From: Lachnospiraceae bacterium
GTDB taxonomy: Bacteria; Bacillota_A; Clostridia; Lachnospirales; Lachnospiraceae
DNA length: 7,492 nucleotides
Direction: 5' to 3'
Assembly: GCA_017437705.1 (NCBI GenBank)
Contig: JAFRYJ010000058.1
Location: 1-7,492, forward strand
Shown here: piece by piece, positions 1-4,406 of the stretch
Numbering within the stretch: the stretch's first letter is position 1
Layout of the letters: every line of letters begins with the position of its first letter
Notes under the pieces: generated by a model
Told to the model about the DNA's origin: nothing
The model's input: only the letters and a program-made list of their open reading frames with translations
Databases searched by the model: none
Program-made: the position numbers and the translations under genes

Positions 1-435
1 GGTAAGCAGTGGGTAATCGAAAAGAACGTGCCCTACCCTGCCGACATGCGTTTTAAAAAAGAAAAATACAGTAAAAAGGGAAAACAGATCGTTATTCCCG
101 GCGAATTTGCTTTATCCAAAACTATCTCGGCTCTTACCCGAGATCTGCGCAAGATCTACGGTCCGCATCTGCAAAAAGTTATACTGTATGGTTCTTTTGC
201 AAGGGGTGATCAAAGATCTGACTCAGATGTTGATATCGCCCTCCTCTTAACAGAAGGGTACGATAATTCTTTAAACGATCAGATGCTATCCTGTGTTGTC
301 GAACACGAGCTTAACTGTGACCGTGTTCTGTCCGTTCTGGATATAGATCTCAAAAAGTATGAGGAGTGGAAAGATGTGATGCCCTTTTACAAAAACATTG
401 AAAAGGAGGGTATAGTACTCTGGGAAAATGCATAA
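1..435 (+). CDS. HTH-MNT nucleotidyltransferase, probable antitoxin (5' partial)
   Basis: The reading frame is open from the first base, so the true start lies upstream. The visible 144 residues begin with GKQWVIEKNVPYPADMR, which resembles the end of the small helix-turn-helix/excisionase-like domains common in Clostridia (typically GKxWxIPxxAxxPADxR). A basic Lys-rich linker follows, then a minimal nucleotidyltransferase fold. Its active site is GSFARGDQRSDSDVD: Gly64-Ser65, ten residues, then Asp76-x-Asp78, exactly the GSx10DxD signature of MntA-type enzymes. Asp107 in CDRVL is a candidate third metal ligand. In characterised MNT/HEPN pairs the MNT protein transfers AMP to the HEPN toxin and so neutralises it; that role is inferred here from the motif and the overlapping HEPN gene. 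A fused DNA-binding domain would also let the protein regulate its own operon. The GTG at 28 and the ATG at 46 are unlikely starts, because homology-like sequence continues upstream of both. Base composition is AT-richer than in the genes to the right. Confidence 0.82.
   Translation, partial: GKQWVIEKNVPYPADMRFKKEKYSKKGKQIVIPGEFALSKTISALTRDLRKIYGPHLQKVILYGSFARGDQRSDSDVDIALLLTEGYDNSLNDQMLSCVVEHELNCDRVLSVLDIDLKKYEEWKDVMPFYKNIEKEGIVLWENA
402..410 (+). promoter_or_regulatory. Ribosome binding site of the HEPN gene
   Basis: AAAGGAGGG lies inside the last codons of the nucleotidyltransferase gene. It is 9-10 bases before a CTG at 420 and about 150 bases before the first in-frame ATG at 558, so it supports initiation at CTG 420 rather than at the internal ATG. 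The HEPN frame is closed by a TGA at 399-401, so no earlier start is possible. Confidence 0.6.
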
Positions 436-815
436 AAGAACTTGCATACTACCTGATAAAAAGAGCCCAGGAGAACCTTGAGCTTTCAAGAAAACTCTAT
501 AATGACGGCGACTACGGATTTTCTTTAAACAGATCCTATAATGCCGTATTTAATGCAATGCGGGCTGTTAATTCACTGGACGCTTTTGACAGCAGCAAGC
601 ATTCAGGCGTTATCGCTCACTTTAATCAATGCCATGTAAAAGAAGGCCACTTTCCGTCGTATACATCTTCCGAGATCAGAGATTCTTTAAAGCTAAGGGA
701 AAGAGCAGACTACGAGATCTTTTACGATCCTTCTTCCGAAGAAGCATTTAGTTCCCTTGAAAAAGCTGCGAAATTCATATCGCTGGCGGAAACCTATATT
801 AATTCATTTAAATGA
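420..815 (+). CDS. HEPN-domain protein, probable toxin of the MNT/HEPN pair
   Basis: With CTG 420 as start the product has 131 residues, the usual size of a single HEPN domain, and overlaps the MNT gene by 16 bases. It begins LGKCIKELAYYLIKRAQENL, typical of helix 1. NRSYNAVFNAMRA (residues 37-49) corresponds to the family's NRSYYAxFHAARA helix, followed by KHSGVIAHF (60-68) and RERADYEIFY (92-101). HEPN proteins are all-alpha, dimeric and often RNases; partners of MNT proteins act as growth-inhibiting toxins. The position matching His in the Rx6H pattern is Asn45, so RNase activity is uncertain and the protein may be non-catalytic or use other residues. Starting at ATG 558 would remove the first two helices and is rejected. 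A CTG start is rare; the alternative is that a former ATG has mutated and expression is weak. No other gene follows on this strand. Confidence 0.75.
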   Translation: MGKCIKELAYYLIKRAQENLELSRKLYNDGDYGFSLNRSYNAVFNAMRAVNSLDAFDSSKHSGVIAHFNQCHVKEGHFPSYTSSEIRDSLKLRERADYEIFYDPSSEEAFSSLEKAAKFISLAETYINSFK

Positions 816-850
816 TCTTGTTGCAAAAAGCTCTTACGCCTGAACAAATA

Positions 851-887
851 ATTACCGCAGGCTGCCTTATCTGCAGTCTGCGGTGAT
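851..887. terminator. Bidirectional hairpin terminator between convergent genes
   Basis: The arms at 851-865 and 873-887 form a 15-bp stem (ATTACCGCAGGCTGC with GCAGTCTGCGGTGAT) that includes two G-T wobbles, closing a 7-base loop, CTTATCT. It lies between the end of the HEPN gene and the end of the ABC permease gene. The T-rich flank is clearer on the minus strand (TAATTATTTG after the stem) than on the plus strand (GATCTTATCC), so it may serve the ABC operon mainly. Confidence 0.65.
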
Positions 888-909
888 CTTATCCTATTCA
901 TATATTAAA

Positions 910-1641
910 TTACTTGTCGTCGCCCGTCATCTTCTTCCTGAAGACCGCGACCGCAATGACCAGTATCACCACGGTGTACACCGTAAACACCACGATATTC
1001 CTGATGCTTATTACCCCCGGATCGCCGGTCAGCGCGCCCTTTATTATCTTCAGGCAGCTCTCAAAGGGCAGGAACTCGCATATCCGTGAGAACACCTTTC
1101 CCACAAGCTCGCTGCTGAAATACATGCCGCTGGTAAAGCAGACCAGCTGCACGATGATGCTGCCGATCCCGCCTGTGGCCCTCTCGCTTACCAGGCTTCC
1201 GATGAGTATTCCCAGGGCGATAAACAGAACGGATACCACAAGAGACGCCAGTATCGCAAACACGATGTTTACGCTGAACTTCAGCCCCAGTGCCACCGCC
1301 GCTGCAAAGAACAGCACGTTCTGCAAAAGGATAATCGGTATCAGCGACACCATATAGCCCAGAATGTAATCGGAGGGCCTCATGGGCGACGTGCCCAGCC
1401 TTACCAGCAGCGACGTGGTCCTGTCCTTCGCCACCAGCGTGGCGCTGAACAGCGTGATGAACGCGCACCCGAACACTACGATACCCGGCGTGAAGTTCTC
1501 CAGCCTGTAGGCCTCTCCCGGGATATTGAACTGCTGGAAGATGAACAGCAGGAAAAGCGGCAGCAGGATCTCGAAGATAAGGCTTAAGGGATCCCTTATC
1601 ATCTCTTTGAAGTTTCTTTTCGCAAAATTCAGCATCCTCAT
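910..1641 (-). CDS. ABC-2 type transporter permease
   Basis: This is a 243-residue membrane protein with the layout of ABC-2 exporter permeases. A short cytoplasmic N-terminus (FAKRNFKEMIRDPLSLIFE) is followed by about six hydrophobic segments near residues 20-37, 52-71, 92-118, 123-150, 158-174 and 214-234, with a basic cytoplasmic end, FRKKMTGDDK. The cytoplasmic stretch AKDRTTSLLVRLGTSPMRPSDY after segment 2 is typical of this family (KExGTLxRLxxSPxxxxxY). It pairs with the upstream ATPase: its ATG overlaps the ATPase TGA as ATGA, indicating translational coupling and a complex of two ATPases and two permeases. The cargo cannot be read from the sequence; drugs, peptides and lipids are all known for the family. 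A second ATG at codon 3 is possible, but the coupled ATG is preferred. It is the last gene of the operon. Confidence 0.9.
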   Translation of the reverse strand: MRMLNFAKRNFKEMIRDPLSLIFEILLPLFLLFIFQQFNIPGEAYRLENFTPGIVVFGCAFITLFSATLVAKDRTTSLLVRLGTSPMRPSDYILGYMVSLIPIILLQNVLFFAAAVALGLKFSVNIVFAILASLVVSVLFIALGILIGSLVSERATGGIGSIIVQLVCFTSGMYFSSELVGKVFSRICEFLPFESCLKIIKGALTGDPGVISIRNIVVFTVYTVVILVIAVAVFRKKMTGDDK

Positions 1642-2363
1642 ACAGGTCCGCCTCCCGTCGCAATTGCCACAAAGGCGTCTTCGAAATTTGCAGCCCCTGT
1701 CCTTTCAATAAGCTCAGCGGCTGTGCCTGTGTCTTTAAGTACACCCTCCGACATGATGCCGATCCTGTCCGAAAGGCTCTCCGCTTCCTCCATGTAATGG
1801 GTGGTAAGGATGATGGTCATTTTCCCCTTCATCTCCGTAAGGATCTTCCAGAGCTCCTTCCTGGCGATGACATCAAGCCCCAGGGTGGGCTCGTCAAGGA
1901 ACAGTATCTGGGGGTCGTTTATGAGTCCTATGGCTATGGAAACATTGCGCTGCCAGCCGCCGGAAAGCTTTTTGGCCTTTTTGTTAAGTACGTCCTCCAG
2001 CCGGAACAGCTTTACAAGCTCCGCTATCTTCTCTTCCCTGTTCTTTTTCTGATAGACTCCGGCCATGAATTCCAGGTTCTCCCTTACCGTCAGATTCGGC
2101 GCCACGGCCGTCTCCTGCGGCGATATATTGAGGATCTCCTTTATCTTATAGGGATCCTTTTTCATATCCATGCCTTCGATAATGATGTCCCCGGCCGTGG
2201 GTTTGATAAGCCCGGACAGCATCTTTATCGTCGTGGTTTTTCCGGCGCCGTTGGTGCCCAGGAGCGCGAAAAGCTCGCCCTGCCCGATCTGAAGGCAAAG
2301 ATCCTTTACCGCGGTCTTGTCCTTGTATTTTTTTCTGAGGTTTACGGTTTCTATTGAATACAT
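1638..2363 (-). CDS. ABC transporter ATP-binding protein
   Basis: This 241-residue ATPase has all the nucleotide-binding motifs in order: Walker A GTNGAGKT (36-43), Q-loop Gln83 in SPQET, signature LSGGWQR (133-139), Walker B ILFLDEP with Glu158, D-loop LGLD (161-164) and H-loop His189 in TTHYMEEAE. The TTHYMEEAExLxDRIGIM stretch is typical of the drug/multidrug-export subfamily (CcmA/DrrA-like). It hydrolyses ATP on the inner face of the membrane to drive the neighbouring permease. All catalytic residues are present, so the protein should be active. It starts 4 bases after the stop of the AbrB-type regulator, with GGAAGGA 7 bases before the ATG, and ends overlapping the permease start. The three genes therefore form one transcription unit. 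Confidence 0.95.
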   Translation of the reverse strand: MYSIETVNLRKKYKDKTAVKDLCLQIGQGELFALLGTNGAGKTTTIKMLSGLIKPTAGDIIIEGMDMKKDPYKIKEILNISPQETAVAPNLTVRENLEFMAGVYQKKNREEKIAELVKLFRLEDVLNKKAKKLSGGWQRNVSIAIGLINDPQILFLDEPTLGLDVIARKELWKILTEMKGKMTIILTTHYMEEAESLSDRIGIMSEGVLKDTGTAAELIERTGAANFEDAFVAIATGGGPV

Positions 2364-2367
2364 TTTC

Positions 2368-2562
2368 TTATCCTTCCGGCAGTATCCTGTCTATGGTATC
2401 TTCAAGCACATCCGATTTCACGATGGCCATGCCCCTGTTGATGTCGCACAGCACCATCACATAATCGCCGGGCTTTATGTCAAACATTTCCCTGGCTTCC
2501 TTGGGGATAACTATCTGCCCCTTCTCGCCGACCTTTGCTATGCCTGCAAATTTCTCCTTCAT
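2368..2562 (-). CDS. AbrB/SpoVT/MazE-type DNA-binding regulator
   Basis: From ATG 2562 the product has 64 residues, with a swapped-hairpin AbrB domain at the N-terminus: AKVGEKGQIVIPKEAREMF (8-26) followed by IKPGDYVMVL. The pattern GQIVIPKEAR...GDxVxV is diagnostic. Such proteins dimerise through interleaved beta-hairpins and bind AT-rich DNA. The last ~20 residues (VKSDVLEDTIDRILPEG) form a short acidic tail. An in-frame ATG at 2616 would add 18 residues (MKSITCITYITTLLTEAY) that do not resemble the family. ATG 2562 has GGAGG 5 bases ahead and is preferred. The gene opens an operon with an ABC ATPase and permease, an arrangement common in Clostridia, so it probably controls transporter expression and its own. 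Tandem 9-bp repeats just upstream are a candidate binding site. A MazE-like antitoxin role is less likely, as no toxin gene is adjacent. Confidence 0.88.
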   Translation of the reverse strand: MKEKFAGIAKVGEKGQIVIPKEAREMFDIKPGDYVMVLCDINRGMAIVKSDVLEDTIDRILPEG

Positions 2563-2567
2563 GTATG

Positions 2568-2572
2568 CCTCC
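2568..2572 (-). promoter_or_regulatory. Ribosome binding site deciding the AbrB-type gene start
   Basis: On the minus strand GGAGG stands 5 bases before ATG 2562, in the context ACGGAGGCATACATG. No comparable site precedes the upstream in-frame ATG at 2616, which supports the 64-residue form. Confidence 0.7.
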
Positions 2573-2582
2573 GTAAGCAATG

Positions 2583-2618
2583 TCGTTATATAAGTTATAC
2601 AAGTTATACTTTTCATAC
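2583..2618 (-). repeat. Tandem 9-bp repeats, candidate operator
   Basis: Read on the minus strand, GTATAACTT occurs twice in perfect tandem (2609-2592). It is flanked at the same 9-base period by two degenerate copies, GTATGAAAA (2618-2610) and ATATAACGA (2591-2583). The array lies between the promoter -10 box and the ribosome binding site of the AbrB-type gene, where a bound protein would block transcription. AbrB-family proteins bind AT-rich repeated DNA, so self-regulation is a reasonable inference but not shown. Confidence 0.5.
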
Positions 2619-2621
2619 CAG

Positions 2622-2649
2622 ATTATAATACTCTGCAGATAAAAATCAA
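2622..2649 (-). promoter_or_regulatory. Promoter of the AbrB/ABC exporter operon
   Basis: On the minus strand, -35 TTGATT (2649-2644) and a perfect -10 TATAAT (2627-2622) are separated by 16 bases, fitting a sigma-A promoter. The -35 box coincides with the T-rich tail of the terminator of the preceding gene. Transcription would start near 2614-2617, giving a leader of about 50 bases that contains the 9-bp repeats. Confidence 0.65.
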
Positions 2650-2680
2650 CCCCTTTTCCGAAGCAGTCACGGAAAAGGGG
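2641..2680 (-). terminator. Rho-independent terminator of the 153-residue hypothetical gene
   Basis: A perfect 11-bp stem (arms 2680-2670 and 2660-2650, CCCCTTTTCCG with CGGAAAAGGGG) encloses a 9-base loop. On the minus strand it is followed by TTGATTTTTAT. It lies about 45 bases after the stop of the upstream gene and shields the exporter promoter from read-through. Confidence 0.85.
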
Positions 2681-2724
2681 TCTTATGATCCTTCTATCTG
2701 TATTTTACTTTAAGATCCGACGCA

Positions 2725-3186
2725 TCATTCCTCCGGTTCGCGGACATAAAGTCCCTCGGATGATGCTATGTGCTCCGCCGCATACGCAAGGCTCTCCGTA
2801 GCTCCGAACACCGTCATATGCAGGAAGTCGCCGCTGATCACAAAAAGCGTGTGCTCCGATCCGATATAGATTAAAAGCTGCCTGCCGGCATCACTGCCGA
2901 TACATGCCATCACGGCACAGAAGACCTCCTCCGGCTCCGGGCCGGGGATCGGGGGATCGTCGTCAAACATCATCGCCGTGAAATCGTAGTAGCAGTTCAG
3001 CTTCAGCAGGAAACGCGCGAACCTCTCGAATATCCCGTCGATCTGCGGATGCTGCAGAAGGTACTCCTCGACGGCAAAGTAATTCCCCGGTACATCATCC
3101 GGGACCCTTACGGGAAGGATATCGACGATGATGTACGGCTTCTCGAGAAGCTTCTCTATCATGTTTTCAAACACTCTTTTGTCCAT
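2725..3186 (-). CDS. Hypothetical acidic protein, 153 residues
   Basis: No function is recognised. The ATG at 3186 has AGGAGG 6 bases upstream, so this is very probably a real gene. The soluble product has no signal peptide or membrane segment and is rich in Asp and Glu, with a Pro/Asp stretch in the middle (DDDPPIPGPEPEE, about residues 75-87). The first third contains ENMIEKLLEKPYIIVDILPV and VPGNYFAVEEYLLQ; the last third contains HMTVFGATESL and EGLYVREPEE. The overall impression is an alpha/beta fold like the uncharacterised proteins often seen in Lachnospiraceae genomes, but this is from memory and untested. It stands alone: a hairpin terminator separates it from the choline-kinase-like gene upstream and another from the exporter operon downstream. 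No clear promoter is visible in the short gap before it, so some expression may come from read-through. Confidence 0.75.
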   Translation of the reverse strand: MDKRVFENMIEKLLEKPYIIVDILPVRVPDDVPGNYFAVEEYLLQHPQIDGIFERFARFLLKLNCYYDFTAMMFDDDPPIPGPEPEEVFCAVMACIGSDAGRQLLIYIGSEHTLFVISGDFLHMTVFGATESLAYAAEHIASSEGLYVREPEE

Positions 3187-3225
3187 AAAAAGCCTCCTGC
3201 TGGCGGTCCCTTAATGATCATCGGG

Positions 3226-3258
3226 ACAAAGCCCCCGGGGCATATATGCTCCGGGGGC
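3226..3258 (-). terminator. Hairpin terminator after the choline-kinase-like gene
   Basis: The arms GCCCCCGG (3231-3238) and CCGGGGGC (3251-3258) pair perfectly. The pairing continues inward with one G-T wobble to a TATA tetraloop, making a nearly complete 28-base palindrome. On the minus strand it is followed by TTTGTCC, a short U-run. It lies about 35 bases past the gene's stop codon. The weak U-tract leaves room for partial read-through into the hypothetical gene. Confidence 0.7.
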
Positions 3259-3293
3259 ATGCAGCATCATTAACAGTTATTGCTATGCATCCA

Positions 3294-4235
3294 TCATTCC
3301 GGTCTTCTGAAGATGGGCTTGCCGTTCAGAAGGTTCAGCCAGTAGTCGATACGGGGATCCTGCCACAGCCACTGGAGGCGTGCATACTTGCCCGCAAACC
3401 AGCTGAAGTAGTCGAAATTAACGTTGGAATTAACTTCCTGCTGCAGTGACCAGTATGACCACTTGATATCCCTTACCAGCTGATAGAGCTTCATCTTGGC
3501 ATAGCCTTTTTCATTGAACTCGCCGTCGTGGTAAACGCGGCTTATCAGCATGTCGCCGCCCTCGCCCAGGGTATGGGTCGAACCGAAGGAGATCTCCGAA
3601 TAGGGATCGTTCATGGTAGCATACTCGAAATCGATGAACTTGATGTCGCCGGTGGAACGGTTGTACATCCAGTTTGCAACATAGAAATCGTTATGGCAGG
3701 GAGCCCACTGGATGCCGTCGTGATCTACAGCTTCCTCGATCTTGTTAAGGAGATAGATCATCCTGTCGTTTGCTATGGGGGTGTAGGTGTTGGCCTTTGC
3801 CCTCTCGATCATATCCCATGCCTGGTCGATAAGCGTTGCCTTTGCGGGCAGCACCTCGCCGCTCCTGTGATATGCAGCGATCTGTGTGATGATCTTTGTG
3901 ATGATCTCCTCGTTCAGCGCTTCGCTGTAGGTAAGGGGATAATATCCGTCGAGCCACTCAAAGATCTCAACGCCCGTATCGGGGAAATAGTAGCAAACCT
4001 TGGGGCCGCAGCCTGTCTTGTCAGCGATCGCATTTGCCTCGTGGCAGCATTCACGGTCGATAAAGTCCGTGCCGTCTCCGGGGATCTTCAGGAAGAAGTC
4101 CGTTCCGTCAACATTTACCTTGAAGTTGGGATTTGTCTTGCCTCCGGCAACGGGTTCGTATGTTATGGTCCTTCCCTTCCAGTCGTCAACCCGCGCGATG
4201 GCTTCATCAATATTTGTTTTTACCATCTTAGCCAT
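3294..4235 (-). CDS. Choline/ethanolamine kinase-family phosphotransferase (LicA-like)
   Basis: This 313-residue protein has the eukaryotic-kinase-like fold of choline kinases and aminoglycoside phosphotransferases. Visible parts are the nucleotide loop GGKTNPNFKV (31-40, matching GGxTNxNYKV of choline kinases), the ATP-binding Lys50 in FFLKIPG, a Glu/His-rich helix RECCHEANAI (61-70), the catalytic loop CHNDFYVANWMY (180-191; HND 181-183, Asn188) and the metal-binding IDFEYA (201-206, Asp202). All catalytic residues are present. The expected reaction is ATP-dependent phosphorylation of choline, ethanolamine or a related amino alcohol in the cytoplasm, feeding phosphocholine decoration or phospholipid synthesis. 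No licB transporter or licC cytidylyltransferase is adjacent, so the substrate is uncertain. The C-terminus is Trp/Tyr-rich (WSYWSLQ, FDYFSWFAGKY), a common feature of the family's substrate side. AAGGAGGG is 7 bases before ATG 4235. The gene appears monocistronic, with a leader of about 100 bases and its own terminator. Confidence 0.88.
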   Translation of the reverse strand: MAKMVKTNIDEAIARVDDWKGRTITYEPVAGGKTNPNFKVNVDGTDFFLKIPGDGTDFIDRECCHEANAIADKTGCGPKVCYYFPDTGVEIFEWLDGYYPLTYSEALNEEIITKIITQIAAYHRSGEVLPAKATLIDQAWDMIERAKANTYTPIANDRMIYLLNKIEEAVDHDGIQWAPCHNDFYVANWMYNRSTGDIKFIDFEYATMNDPYSEISFGSTHTLGEGGDMLISRVYHDGEFNEKGYAKMKLYQLVRDIKWSYWSLQQEVNSNVNFDYFSWFAGKYARLQWLWQDPRIDYWLNLLNGKPIFRRPE

Positions 4236-4340
4236 ATTCCGGCCCTCCTTGTTTATTTTACATTGATCTCGTTCTTATTCCCGGCGCTTCCGGGGCCGCA
4301 GGATCTTCTTTTATGAGGCACCGCGGCTGATATTGTTTAT

Positions 4341-4369
4341 ATTATAATACAAATTCCGCACATCGGCAG
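4341..4369 (-). promoter_or_regulatory. Possible promoter of the choline-kinase-like gene
   Basis: A perfect -10 TATAAT (4346-4341, minus strand, in GTATTATAATATAAAC) lies in an AT-rich patch. The matching -35 position (4369-4364, CTGCCG at 17 bases) is poor, so another factor or an activator may be needed. Transcription from here would give a leader of about 100 bases with short GC-rich inverted repeats, including CCCGG/CCGGG at 4280-4294. Confidence 0.4.
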
Positions 4370-4406
4370 AGAAAATATAAAAATGTTTTACATATCCCGT
4401 GACCTG

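Noticed and set aside
286..489. A 67-residue minus-strand frame over the MNT/HEPN junction
   Set aside because: It lies antisense to two well-supported genes and its product has no recognisable features.
558..815. An 85-residue gene starting at ATG 558
   Set aside because: The frame continues upstream with clear HEPN helices back to CTG 420, and no ribosome binding site precedes 558.
1061..1744. A 227-residue minus-strand frame across the ABC permease/ATPase junction
   Set aside because: It is out of frame with both ABC genes, whose motifs are intact and explain the DNA; the product is rich in Arg, Gly and His, as expected of a shadow frame.
1797..2357. A 186-residue plus-strand frame
   Set aside because: It is the complement of the ABC ATPase with no domain of its own.
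2368..2562. A MazE-type antitoxin
   Set aside because: The domain is shared by antitoxins and transition-state regulators, but the next genes are an ABC exporter and no toxin gene is adjacent.
3259..3298. Imperfect direct repeats ATGCAGCATCATT and ATGCATCCATCATT
   Set aside because: Only two degenerate copies, partly inside the kinase stop region; probably chance.
3528..4316. A 262-residue plus-strand frame
   Set aside because: It is antisense to the choline-kinase-like gene, whose catalytic motifs are complete. Its Val/Cys/Gly-rich content is a shadow effect.
4370..4406. A terminator after the lipase-like gene
   Set aside because: Only a 4-bp ATGT/ACAT hairpin followed by TTTTATATTTT is visible; too weak to call, though the T-rich stretch could still end transcription.
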